The notes: generated from the sequence alone by a model not told the origin. A stretch of 45,809 nucleotides of DNA from Flammeovirgaceae bacterium UBA2338 (GCA_002344795.1 DDUM01000035.1:1-45809); one strand, 5' to 3'. Positions 18,258 to 25,996 are shown, counted from the stretch's first letter. Made by a program: numbers and translations.

Positions 18258-19325
18258 GTGCAATCTCTAACCTATCTTTTAACTCCGTTATTGGCTTTCG
18301 TCATCTCATTTTTACTATTTCCGGTACTAATTAAATTATTAAGCAAATGGGAGTTGTATGATTCTGATAAGGAACATAGAATTCATAAGTCATTCAAACC
18401 ATCAATGGGTGGTATCGTTATTTATCTGGGAATGATTTTAGCGCTAGTAATTGCATTACCCTTTCAGGAGTGGGTCAAGTTGAAATATTTTTTTGTCGCG
18501 GTGACGTTGATGTTTATGATTGGACTCAGAGATGATGTTTTGGGTCTTAGTCCTGCGAAGAAACTTGTCAGCCAATTACTACCCATTGCAATTTTAGTGG
18601 TTTTCGGAAATGTGTTTATATCTGCAACTACCCTCTCTTTTGATCTTAATGAATTACCAATCTGGTTAAACTTTGCCATTACTATTATAGTTATTGTACT
18701 AATCACTAATTCCTACAATCTAATAGACGGACTCGATGGACTGGCAGGCACTATAGGCGCCATCTGTCTTTCTGTTTTTGGTATTTGGTTTTATATGGTT
18801 GATTCAATGTATCTCGGAATGATAGCATTTTGTGCAGTTGGGACGATGTTGTCATTTTTGATATTCAATTGGCAACCTTCAAGAATATTTATGGGTGACA
18901 CAGGGGCTCTCTTAATTGGTCTCTTGCTTTCCTATTTTTCAATTGAATTTTTGAATTATAATTCGGCATTACCTGAAGATCATATTTTGAAATATCAGAG
19001 CTCTCTGGGAACATTGTTGTGCATTTTAATTATTCCTGTGTTTGATACTTCACGGGTAGTTATCTTCAGGCTTAGAAAAGGACTTTCTCCATTTATGGCG
19101 GATAAAAATCATATTCACCATCAATTTCTTAAACTTGGATTCAGTCATTCAAAATCAGTGTTGAGTATAGCTTCAATCAATTTGATCTTTATCCTATTGG
19201 CGTGGATGACGAGAAATCAGTCAGATGGACTGATCCTTCCGTTGGTTGTCATCCTGTGTTTATTCATTAATTTTGCTCTCAAATGGGCACAAAAGAATGC
19301 AGGAACTCATAACAAAACTATCTGA
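18258..19325 (+). CDS. WecA/TagO-type undecaprenyl-phosphate N-acetylhexosamine-1-phosphate transferase
   Basis: 355 residues, about eleven membrane helices, MraY/WecA family. Visible motifs are HRIHKSFKPSMGGI (about 36-49), the acidic GLRDDVLGLSPAKK (Mg-binding Asp pair), NSYNLIDGLDGLAG, RIFMGDTGALLIG and the cytoplasmic DKNHIHHQFLKLG. The start is a GTG, two bases after the previous stop. The enzyme starts a lipid-linked glycan with HexNAc-1-phosphate. It is adjacent to a WcaJ-type primer, so two different priming reactions are encoded together. Its 3' end overlaps pheS by 29 bases. Confidence 0.9.
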   Translation: MQSLTYLLTPLLAFVISFLLFPVLIKLLSKWELYDSDKEHRIHKSFKPSMGGIVIYLGMILALVIALPFQEWVKLKYFFVAVTLMFMIGLRDDVLGLSPAKKLVSQLLPIAILVVFGNVFISATTLSFDLNELPIWLNFAITIIVIVLITNSYNLIDGLDGLAGTIGAICLSVFGIWFYMVDSMYLGMIAFCAVGTMLSFLIFNWQPSRIFMGDTGALLIGLLLSYFSIEFLNYNSALPEDHILKYQSSLGTLLCILIIPVFDTSRVVIFRLRKGLSPFMADKNHIHHQFLKLGFSHSKSVLSIASINLIFILLAWMTRNQSDGLILPLVVILCLFINFALKWAQKNAGTHNKTI

Positions 19326-20319
19326 AGAAGTAAATCAAGTTTCAACCACAACCAAAGACTCCCTCGAATCTTTCCGTCTACGCTTTATTAGCAAGAAGGG
19401 GCAAATCGCACAGCTGTTTGAGGAGTTTAAGGAGATGTCTGGCGAGGAGAAAAAAAAGGTGGGAAAGGCTTTGAATGAGCTTAAGAAATTGGCGGAGTCT
19501 AAATTCAAGGAGCTACAGGAACAACTGGATTCGAAGAGCTCAGCGGCAGCTGTTGATATAGACCTGAGCTTGCCTCCTGTTGCTGATGCGATTGGTAATT
19601 TGCACCCTCTTAATCTGACTCGGTACAAAATCATTCAAATCTTTGAAAGACTGGGGTTCAATGTCTCAGATGGCCCTGAAATCGAGGATGATTGGCATAA
19701 TTTTTCCGCCCTCAATTTTCCGGATAATCATCCGGCAAGAGAAATGCAGGACACTTTCTTTATCGAGAAGAATCCTGATATGTTGTTGCGCACCCATACC
19801 TCGAACGTTCAAATCAGGTTGATGCAGAAGCAAAAGCCTCCAATCCGATCGATTATGCCTGGGAGAGTGTATCGCAATGAAGCTATATCGGCAAGGGCAC
19901 ATTGTTTCTTCCACCAGGTGGAGGGGCTCTATGTGGATAAAAACGTGAGTTTTGCTGATCTCAAGCAAACGCTCTATCACTTTGCTAAAGAGATGTATGG
20001 TAAAGACATCCAGATTCGCTTCAGGCCATCTTTTTTCCCTTTTACAGAGCCAAGTGCGGAAATAGACATTTCGTGCCTTATATGCCACGGAGAGGGCTGT
20101 ACAGTCTGCAAACACAGTGGTTGGGTGGAGATCGCGGGATCCGGAATGGTACACCCCAATGTTTTGAAAAATTGTGGTATCGATCCAGAAGAGTATACTG
20201 GTTTTGCCTTTGGAATGGGTATCGAGCGGGTGACCCAATTGCGCTACCGCGTAAATGATTTGAGACTTTATTCTGAGAATGATATCCGGTTTTTGAAACA
20301 GTTTAAATCAGTTATTTAA
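19297..20319 (+). CDS. pheS: Phenylalanine-tRNA ligase alpha subunit
   Basis: 340 residues from ATG 19297, the usual length. The N-terminus (MQELITKLSEEVNQV) begins a coiled coil that binds tRNA. Class II motif 2 is seen as MPGRVYRNEAISARAHCFFH, preceded by LRTHTSNVQIR. Motif 3 is seen as GFAFGMGIERVTQLRY near the end. The open frame extends 17 codons upstream into the WecA-like gene, but that part is only the shifted reading of the membrane protein. It charges tRNA-Phe together with PheT, which is not in the window. The gene is followed directly by a CACAGAG repeat. Confidence 0.96.
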   Translation: MQELITKLSEEVNQVSTTTKDSLESFRLRFISKKGQIAQLFEEFKEMSGEEKKKVGKALNELKKLAESKFKELQEQLDSKSSAAAVDIDLSLPPVADAIGNLHPLNLTRYKIIQIFERLGFNVSDGPEIEDDWHNFSALNFPDNHPAREMQDTFFIEKNPDMLLRTHTSNVQIRLMQKQKPPIRSIMPGRVYRNEAISARAHCFFHQVEGLYVDKNVSFADLKQTLYHFAKEMYGKDIQIRFRPSFFPFTEPSAEIDISCLICHGEGCTVCKHSGWVEIAGSGMVHPNVLKNCGIDPEEYTGFAFGMGIERVTQLRYRVNDLRLYSENDIRFLKQFKSVI

Positions 20320-20348
20320 CCACAGAGCGCACAGAGCTTACACAGAGG
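20318..20348 (+). repeat. CACAGAG repeat, copy 1 (forward)
   Basis: AACCACAGAG, then CACAGAG, then CACAGAG, with spacers of 1 to 5 bases; it begins inside the pheS stop codon and ends 4 bases before the GxxExxY gene. Copies 2 and 3 lie after that gene. Confidence 0.8.
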
Positions 20349-20352
20349 AAGA

Positions 20353-20727
20353 ATGAGCGATTCTTTAACTGAGAAAATCATAGGTTGTGCAATGAAGGTT
20401 CATACTGCGCTCGGGCCGGGTTTGCTTGAGTCGGCCTATCAGGAATGTTTATTTTTTGAGCTAAAGAGTACTGGATTTTTGGTCGAAAAAGAAAAACCAC
20501 TTCCATTGATTTATCAAGACGTAAAACTTGACTGCGGTTATAGATTAGATTTACTTGTAAATGGAAAAATTATTATTGAAGTGAAATCAGTAGATGCGTT
20601 AGCGGACATTCATCTGGCCCAGGTTCTAACTTATTTGAAGCTTACTGGTAATCGATTTGGATTACTTATTAACTTTAATGTAGTGAGGCTAAAGGATGGC
20701 ATTAAACGTGTAGTTAACGGTTATTAG
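20353..20727 (+). CDS. GxxExxY protein
   Basis: 124 residues. The signature GPGLLESAYQECL gives the family its name (about residues 22-34). A conserved LDCGYRLDLLVNGKIIIEVKS follows, in which the spaced acidic residues, Lys and the hydrophobic strand resemble the core of PD-(D/E)xK nucleases. The family is widespread, often in multiple copies and in varied contexts, with no known role. It lies between pheS and the hydroxyacyl-CoA dehydrogenase gene, framed by three CACAGAG repeats. This suggests that gene and repeats arrived together. The nuclease-like reading is inference. Confidence 0.88.
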   Translation: MSDSLTEKIIGCAMKVHTALGPGLLESAYQECLFFELKSTGFLVEKEKPLPLIYQDVKLDCGYRLDLLVNGKIIIEVKSVDALADIHLAQVLTYLKLTGNRFGLLINFNVVRLKDGIKRVVNGY

Positions 20728-20752
20728 GCTCTATGCCAGTATGAAAAAATCT

Positions 20753-20783
20753 AACCACAGAGATCACGGAGAAGTACACAGAG
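20753..20783 (+). repeat. CACAGAG repeat, copy 2 (forward)
   Basis: AACCACAGAG followed by CACGGAG and CACAGAG, the same layout as copy 1 with one base changed in the middle element. It faces copy 3 with a 44-base loop, so the pair can form a large hairpin. Confidence 0.8.
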
Positions 20784-20827
20784 AATAAAGCATTAAACGA
20801 AAGTAATTGATTGTGAATTTTCGTGCC

Positions 20828-20858
20828 CTCTGTGAAAATCTCTGTGCTACTCTGTGGT
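20828..20858 (-). repeat. CACAGAG repeat, copy 3 (inverted)
   Basis: Read on the minus strand this is ACCACAGAG, CACAGAG, CACAGAG with short spacers, the mirror of copy 2. It ends 6 bases before the dehydrogenase start codon. Confidence 0.8.
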
Positions 20859-20864
20859 AAAAAT

Positions 20865-21716
20865 ATGATGAACGAAATTAAAACAGTGGGCATTGTTGGA
20901 GCGGGCACGATGGGTATTGGTATTGCCCAGGTGTGTGCACTTTCAGGATACAATACTTTTTTATTTGACATCAACGCGGATCTGGTTGCAAAGGCACTTA
21001 TTCAAATTGAAAAAAATATCGAAGGTGGCGTTGCTAAAGGCAAGGTTACAGCTGAACAAAAAAAGGAGGCGCTGGCAAGATTGAGCTCAGTAAGTGAATT
21101 AGCCTATCTCAAGGCTGATTTAATCATCGAAGCCATTGTAGAAAAGTTGGAGGTGAAACAAAAACTATTTTCAGAGCTGGAGCAGATCAATAATGGTAAA
21201 GCCATTTTAGCCACCAACACCTCCTCCATTCCGATTACACAAATAGCGACTGGCCTGAAAGATCCTTCAAAGTGTGTTGGGTTGCATTTTTTTAACCCAG
21301 CTCACATTATGAAGTTGGTGGAAGTTATTTCAGGAGTTGCGACCTCACCAGCCTTGATTGATCAAATGAAAGAATTCTCCCTTTCACTTAACAAAGTGCC
21401 CGTTCTTGCAAAAGATTCTCCCGGGTTTATCGTTAATAGAGTGGCCAGACATTATTACGTTGAGGCATTGCAAATTTTAGAAGAAAATGTAGCTGGTGTG
21501 GAGACCATCGATGCGTTGATTCAATCAAGCGGATTTAAAATGGGGCCGTTTAAGTTGATGGATCTGATTGGGGTGGACACTAACTTTTCTGTAACCACCT
21601 CGATGTACAATAGTTTCCATCAAGCGCCTAAATTCAGACCTAGTCGAATTCAGGAACAAAAAGTAAATTCAGGACAATTAGGCCGCAAGACGGGAAAAGG
21701 TTTTTATGATTACTAG
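20865..21716 (+). CDS. 3-hydroxybutyryl-CoA dehydrogenase
   Basis: 283 residues, the usual length for the short single-function enzyme. The NAD-binding motif is VGIVGAGTMGIGIAQVCA near the start. ATNTSSIPITQIA and VGLHFFNPAHIMKLVEVI contain the catalytic Ser/His region, and KDSPGFIVNRVARHYYVEAL is the dimerisation helix. It oxidises or reduces the 3-hydroxyacyl-CoA/3-ketoacyl-CoA pair. Start at ATG 20865 or 20868; an earlier GTG at 20823 lies within the CACAGAG repeat and is rejected. The lipoprotein gene begins 11 bases before its stop. Confidence 0.93.
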   Translation: MMNEIKTVGIVGAGTMGIGIAQVCALSGYNTFLFDINADLVAKALIQIEKNIEGGVAKGKVTAEQKKEALARLSSVSELAYLKADLIIEAIVEKLEVKQKLFSELEQINNGKAILATNTSSIPITQIATGLKDPSKCVGLHFFNPAHIMKLVEVISGVATSPALIDQMKEFSLSLNKVPVLAKDSPGFIVNRVARHYYVEALQILEENVAGVETIDALIQSSGFKMGPFKLMDLIGVDTNFSVTTSMYNSFHQAPKFRPSRIQEQKVNSGQLGRKTGKGFYDY

Positions 21717-22152
21717 AATAAGTAAAGTTCTGCTGCTATCATTTTTTTTATTTTCATGTGATCCGAATCTGGTAGATGACCCTATCCCATTGGTAAACTT
21801 TGATGAAATAGTGATCAATTTGTCTTTTCCTGCATTTATTGGCTTGAATAGAGAGGGGGGATACAAAGACATTAGTGATTTAGGCGGAGGGGTACGGGGG
21901 ATCATTCTATACAGAATTTCCTCAACAGCATTTGTGGCTTACGAAAAAAATTGCTCCTATACACCCAATGAGGCCTGTGCAACTGTGGAGGCGCATAGCT
22001 CAGGACTTTTTATGATTGATCCTTGTTGTACCTCAACATTTAATTTTTCAGATGGTTTGCCAACAGGCGGCCCTGCATATCGACCTCTAAGGCAGTATAG
22101 AACCCAATTGACCGGGAACGTCTTGACGATTACTGATGAGATAATAAATTGA
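21706..22152 (+). CDS. Lipoprotein with a Rieske-like fold lacking its histidine ligands
   Basis: 148 residues. The signal peptide ends in a lipobox (FLFSC, Cys18). The distal half reads AYEKNCSYTPNEACATVEA, then MIDPCCTSTFNFSDGLPTGGPAYRPLRQY and LTGNVLTITDE. This spacing recalls a Rieske domain: the C-x-H of the first loop, the C-x-x-H-G-S-x-F of the second, then dG and GPA with a closing strand. Here the first His position is Tyr and the second Thr, while cysteines remain. So I infer a Rieske fold that no longer binds a normal [2Fe-2S] cluster. It may be translationally coupled to the dehydrogenase. The fold call is moderate. Confidence 0.6.
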   Translation: MITRISKVLLLSFFLFSCDPNLVDDPIPLVNFDEIVINLSFPAFIGLNREGGYKDISDLGGGVRGIILYRISSTAFVAYEKNCSYTPNEACATVEAHSSGLFMIDPCCTSTFNFSDGLPTGGPAYRPLRQYRTQLTGNVLTITDEIIN

Positions 22153-22157
22153 AATAA

Positions 22158-23183
22158 TTATTTAGGAAGGTCAAATTTAAATTTGAGGGAGACCTTTTCT
22201 TTCATGATAACTCCATCATTTTGAGCGGGTGTCCATTCAGGCCCACTTTTGACTATTCGAATGAGTTCTTCAGCGCAGCCAAAACCAATATCCTTATCAA
22301 TGCTAAATGAAGACATTGTTCCGTTAATGCCTACTATAAAACTAATGACAACATCACCACCGACTTTATTATCGATCGCTTTCTGTGGATAGTGAATGTT
22401 ATTCTTGAGGTAGACCTGATACTCTTCATGGCCAATAGCTGGTTGGGCTGTAGTAAATGTTTTGGAGCGAGACAGCAACTCCTCTCTGTTTACTCCAGAG
22501 AGTGTAGGAGCAGGTGCGTTTTTTTTAAGGGCATCAGATCTCATTCTTTTTGTTTCAGTTTTAAGTTCTGATACCTTTTCATTTTCTAAGATTGTTAGAT
22601 CTTGTGCTATAGAAGTAGCATCTTCACTTGCAGCTTCCGCTTCAACTAGAGGGGTTAATGCAACTGATTCTTCTAAGACCTCTGAAGTGGGTTCAGGGCT
22701 TTCACTACCCTCGATGATCTCTTTTGGAACTGCCTTGGGCTTTGTAATGGGTTTGTCTTCTGTTTTTAATGGCAAATTACTTTTTCTGGTTTCCTTGGTG
22801 TTGTCTTTAATGCTTTCGACAGTATCTTCAATAGTAGCCTCTTCAGTTTTATTTTTGATATTTTTTTCTTCGTTGTTTAGCGCTAACGACTCGTTTGTGT
22901 TTTCAGGTCTTACTTGAAAGATCAAATAAATAATGGAGATGACTAACAGAATAGACGCAGCAATTCGCAATGGCCAATAATTTCTTTTGGCTTTTGTGCT
23001 TTTTATTTTCTGATTCAAAAAGTGGGTATCCCCAACAAATTGCTTTGAGGTTATGAGGTCTGCCCCCTCAAGGGCATCAGCCAAAAAAGGATCGTGAAGG
23101 GCCTGCATTTCTAACTTATGCATTTCTGGGGGACTTAGCTCTCCTTTTATGTATTTTTCAATATCGCCTTTTTGATTATCCAC
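22158..23183 (-). CDS. Anti-sigma factor-like protein with C-terminal TonB domain
   Basis: 341 residues. The N-terminal part has YIKGELSPPEMHKLEMQALHD (about 11-31), like the cytoplasmic anti-sigma domain of Bacteroidota. One membrane helix lies at about 71-90. A long Glu/Lys/Pro-rich periplasmic linker (about 95-240) follows. The last 90 residues are a TonB-type domain (VYLKNNIHYPQKAIDNKVGG and GPEWTPAQNDG). It overlaps the sigma gene by 8 bases, so it probably holds that sigma factor. The TonB domain suggests that it senses or touches an outer-membrane partner. Whether it supplies energy to a receptor is unknown. Confidence 0.8.
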   Translation of the reverse strand: MDNQKGDIEKYIKGELSPPEMHKLEMQALHDPFLADALEGADLITSKQFVGDTHFLNQKIKSTKAKRNYWPLRIAASILLVISIIYLIFQVRPENTNESLALNNEEKNIKNKTEEATIEDTVESIKDNTKETRKSNLPLKTEDKPITKPKAVPKEIIEGSESPEPTSEVLEESVALTPLVEAEAASEDATSIAQDLTILENEKVSELKTETKRMRSDALKKNAPAPTLSGVNREELLSRSKTFTTAQPAIGHEEYQVYLKNNIHYPQKAIDNKVGGDVVISFIVGINGTMSSFSIDKDIGFGCAEELIRIVKSGPEWTPAQNDGVIMKEKVSLKFKFDLPK

Positions 23184-23739
23184 TTTGTTCCATGCAAATT
23201 TTAAGATTTCGTTTTCCGTTTTGAATATGACTTTTTACTTTTTTTAACTCTATACCTGTTTGATCAACAATCTCTTTGTAACACATTTCCTTCAAATAAA
23301 ATAACCGAATGCAATCCTTTTGGCCGTTTCTGAGTTGCTCTATGCACTTTTCAAGTTTGGTGATTTCCAATTCATTTGAAATATCATCTTCATGATGCAA
23401 AACGAACGAAGTTTCCATAACATTTTCGTCAATTTCTTCTCCTAAAACTTTCTTTCGTGCCCTTAATTGCATCAAACAGTGGTTCCTTGTAGTACTGTAA
23501 AGCCAGCTTTTGAAGTATTCTATTTCATGATCTTTTAAGCTTTGGCTCAGTTTTTCAAAAATCTGCATTACAGCATCTTTTGCATCATCACGATCTTTAA
23601 GGTATTTAAGGCATACACCATACACAAGAGCACTGTATCTCACGAACAAATCGGCAAGAGCAGAGGGGTCGCTTTTTGATTTAAAAAGCTCAATTAGCTC
23701 TGCGTCACTTAGCCCAGATGATTCCTTTCCCACAAACAT
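23176..23739 (-). CDS. ECF RNA polymerase sigma factor
   Basis: 187 residues with region 2 (LADLFVRYSALVYGVCLKYLKD, then DAKDAVMQIFEKL and FKSWLYSTTRNHCLMQLR) and region 4 (QLRNGQKDCIRLFYLKEMCYKEIVDQTG, then KKVKSHIQNGKRNLKI). It directs RNA polymerase to extracytoplasmic-stress or surface genes. The overlapping downstream gene encodes its probable anti-sigma factor. The divergent VWA surface protein at 24000 is a candidate target; that is inference from position. Confidence 0.9.
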   Translation of the reverse strand: MFVGKESSGLSDAELIELFKSKSDPSALADLFVRYSALVYGVCLKYLKDRDDAKDAVMQIFEKLSQSLKDHEIEYFKSWLYSTTRNHCLMQLRARKKVLGEEIDENVMETSFVLHHEDDISNELEITKLEKCIEQLRNGQKDCIRLFYLKEMCYKEIVDQTGIELKKVKSHIQNGKRNLKICMEQSG

Positions 23740-23791
23740 TTCCTCTCAATTTAACCCGAATTTCGTAATTGATCTATTTGCATAATCAGAC

Positions 23792-23824
23792 GAATTGAAA
23801 ATCAATGATTATATAATTCAATTC
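23792..23824. repeat. Short inverted repeat GAATTGAA/TTCAATTC
   Basis: GAATTGAA at 23792-23799 is mirrored by TTCAATTC at 23817-23824 in the divergent gap between the sigma gene and the VWA gene. It could be an operator; at 8 bases in AT-rich DNA the signal is modest. Confidence 0.35.
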
Positions 23825-23856
23825 AAAATCTATTGGATGATTTTAAAATGTCTGGG

Positions 23857-23929
23857 TTAACCCTGACAATCCTGACGGTACGACAGGATTCGTCAATTAT
23901 TCATTTCTCAATGAATAATCCAGGGTTAA
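23857..23929. repeat. Nested inverted repeats forming a possible three-way junction
   Basis: An outer pair, TTAACCCTG at 23857-23865 and CAGGGTTAA at 23921-23929, encloses two hairpins. The first is AATCCTG 23868-23874 with CAGGATT 23884-23890 (9-base loop). The second is ATTATTCATT 23896-23905 with AATGAATAAT 23910-23919 (TCTC loop). All three stems are perfect and only 8 bases are unpaired at the junction. It ends 70 bases before the VWA start codon, so it could be a leader RNA structure, a protein-binding site, or a small palindromic element. No known family is recognised. Confidence 0.6.
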
Positions 23930-23999
23930 TTTATTTCTGAAAATATTATGGAATTCTGGGAGAGGCAGCATCCTAGTGGTACATCAAACATAAAATGTC

Positions 24000-25847
24000 A
24001 TGAAAAGGAAAATTATTGCATTGCTCATAATGGTTGTGTCAACATTGGGATTGGCACTAGGGCAAGGGAGAACAATTACAGGAACGGTTTCAGATACCAA
24101 TGGTTCACCGTTGAAAGGAGTAAATGTACTACTTGTAGGGTCGTCAGTATCAACGACAACTGATCGTCAAGGTAAATATTTTATTGCTGTACCTGTTGGG
24201 GGAGGAACTTTGCTCTTTTCCCTCACTTCATTTCAATCGAAAGAAGTAAAGATTGGGACTGCCAATACAATAAATATGGTTTTAAACTCGACCCTTTTAC
24301 CTCTTGTAGAGGCTGAGGATCACACGAAAATGGAACCCAAATCAACCAAGAGGCATGATATGGGCAAATCCTTATTAACAGGAAGCCAGGCAACTGCTTA
24401 TAATAGAGAAATGCAGCAAATAGAATGGAATACAGAGGAGTACGATGGGATTAATGAAAATATTTTTCATGGGGCGCTGCAAAACCCATTGTCAACATTT
24501 TCTATCGATGTAGATGCAGCTTCTTACAGCAACATTAGGAGGTTCATCAATAATGGGCAGAGGCCTCCTAAAGATGCTGTCAGGATAGAGGAGATGATTA
24601 ATTATTTTCAATATGATTATGCGCAACCAAAAGGCAATGATCCATTCTCAATCTATACAGAGATATCAAGCGCACCATGGAATGAAAACCACAGGTTGGT
24701 ACACATTGGCCTTCAAGGGAAGAAGATTCCCACAGAAAACCTACCCGCTTCGAACCTTGTTTTTTTAATTGACGTTTCGGGGTCTATGTCTAGCGAGAAT
24801 AAACTACCCCTATTGAAGGCATCATTTAAGTTGCTTGTCAATCAGCTTCGTGCTCAAGATAGGGTGGCCATAGTAGTTTATGCAGGTGCAGCCGGCTTAG
24901 TATTGCCATCTACTTCTGGCGCATGTAAAGAACAAATAATTGAAGCTTTGGATAACCTACAGGCTGGAGGTTCAACTGCAGGGGGTGCGGGAATTGAATT
25001 GGCTTATAAAGTAGCGAAAGAGAATTTTAAAGACGGTGGAAATAATCGTGTAATCATTGCGACTGATGGTGATTTCAATGTAGGGTCTTCCAGCAATGCC
25101 TCTATGGAACGCCTTATAGAAGAAAAACGAGGTGATGGAATTTTTCTGACAGCACTGGGATACGGTATGGGTAACTATAAGGATTCTAAAATGGAGATAT
25201 TAGCCGATAAAGGAAATGGAAACTATGCTTATATTGATAATATCCTCGAAGCCCAAAAAGTGTTAGTGAACGAATTTGGGGGTACACTATTCACTATTGC
25301 CAAAGATGTAAAATTGCAGGTAGAATTTAATCCAGCTAAAGTTCAGGCCTATCGTTTAATTGGTTACGAGAATAGGGTTTTACGAGATGAGGATTTCAAC
25401 AATGACAAAAAGGACGCTGGAGATTTAGGTTCTGGACACACTGTCACAGCGCTTTATGAAATAATACCCGTGGGATCAGAAAGTGAGTTTTATAAAATTG
25501 ATGGCCTCAAATATCAAAATCTTACGAACAACTCCTATGCAGCAACATCAAAGGAGTTATTGACAGTGAAATTTAGATACAAAGATCCCAATGAGAACAA
25601 GAGTAAATTAATTGTTCATCCTTTAAAGGATGAAGTGAAGAAGCTCGATAATTCTTCTGATAATTTTAGATGGTCTGCAGCAGTTGCTGGCTTTGGGATG
25701 ATCCTTCGCGAATCTGAATTTACGAAGGGATTCACCGTTGAGCAGGTTCTGCAGTTAGCGCAAAACGCAAGAGGAGATGATAAGGAGGGGTATAGGCTAG
25801 AGTTCATTAACCTAGTCAGAACTCAAGGCATGACGGCCAAAAGGTAA
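24000..25847 (+). CDS. YfbK-like von Willebrand factor A domain protein
   Basis: 615 residues. A signal peptide (to about residue 22) is followed by a carboxypeptidase-regulatory-like beta domain (TITGTVSDTNGSPLKGVNVLL, about 25-98). A VWA-associated region then begins at ENIFHGALQNPLSTFSIDVDAASYSN (about 153). The VWA domain has a complete MIDAS motif, DVSGSMS (Asp258, Ser260, Ser262). A C-terminal region like DUF3520 ends the protein. It is exported, probably periplasmic or outer-membrane associated, and binds a partner through a metal site. It is divergent from the ECF sigma/anti-sigma pair and may belong to their regulon. Confidence 0.85.
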   Translation: MKRKIIALLIMVVSTLGLALGQGRTITGTVSDTNGSPLKGVNVLLVGSSVSTTTDRQGKYFIAVPVGGGTLLFSLTSFQSKEVKIGTANTINMVLNSTLLPLVEAEDHTKMEPKSTKRHDMGKSLLTGSQATAYNREMQQIEWNTEEYDGINENIFHGALQNPLSTFSIDVDAASYSNIRRFINNGQRPPKDAVRIEEMINYFQYDYAQPKGNDPFSIYTEISSAPWNENHRLVHIGLQGKKIPTENLPASNLVFLIDVSGSMSSENKLPLLKASFKLLVNQLRAQDRVAIVVYAGAAGLVLPSTSGACKEQIIEALDNLQAGGSTAGGAGIELAYKVAKENFKDGGNNRVIIATDGDFNVGSSSNASMERLIEEKRGDGIFLTALGYGMGNYKDSKMEILADKGNGNYAYIDNILEAQKVLVNEFGGTLFTIAKDVKLQVEFNPAKVQAYRLIGYENRVLRDEDFNNDKKDAGDLGSGHTVTALYEIIPVGSESEFYKIDGLKYQNLTNNSYAATSKELLTVKFRYKDPNENKSKLIVHPLKDEVKKLDNSSDNFRWSAAVAGFGMILRESEFTKGFTVEQVLQLAQNARGDDKEGYRLEFINLVRTQGMTAKR

Positions 25848-25871
25848 AAATGCTGCAAGAACACTCAAAAT

Positions 25872-25996
25872 AGGGTGTCTCAAAAGTGTTCCACTTTGTT
25901 GAGCGATAGCGAAACATCCCTTATTTAAGGTCTAGATAGCGAAAGATTCTTCGCTATCGCTCAGAAAAGTGCTCCTATTAACTTTTGAGACAGCCT
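25872..25996. mobile_element. MITE-like element with imperfect terminal inverted repeats
   Basis: About 125 bases. The left end reads AGGGTGTCTCAAAAGT (25872-25887) and the right end, on the other strand, AGGCTGTCTCAAAAGT (25981-25996), matching at all but two positions. Inside, GAGCGATAGCGAA (25901-25913) and TTCGCTATCGCTC (25950-25962) form a perfect 13-base inverted repeat. The ends resemble those of several insertion sequences, but no transposase frame and no clear target duplication are seen. The hairpin could also end transcription of the VWA gene. Confidence 0.6.

Noticed and set aside
19666..20238. A 190-codon minus-strand open frame opposite pheS
   Set aside because: Fully antisense to a strongly conserved gene and without family features.
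20318..20860. CACAGAG repeats considered as a CRISPR array
   Set aside because: Only three copies, short units, variable 1-5 base spacers within copies and one copy inverted; no cas genes.
20823..20864. GTG start for the 3-hydroxybutyryl-CoA dehydrogenase at 20823
   Set aside because: The extra codons are encoded by the inverted CACAGAG repeat; the family N-terminus begins at ATG 20865/20868.
22462..22917. A 151-codon plus-strand open frame rich in Ser and Val
   Set aside because: Mirror of the low-complexity Glu/Lys/Ser linker of the anti-sigma-TonB protein on the other strand.
23948..24163. A 71-codon frame starting before the VWA gene
   Set aside because: Out of frame with the VWA protein, which has a proper signal peptide from 24000.
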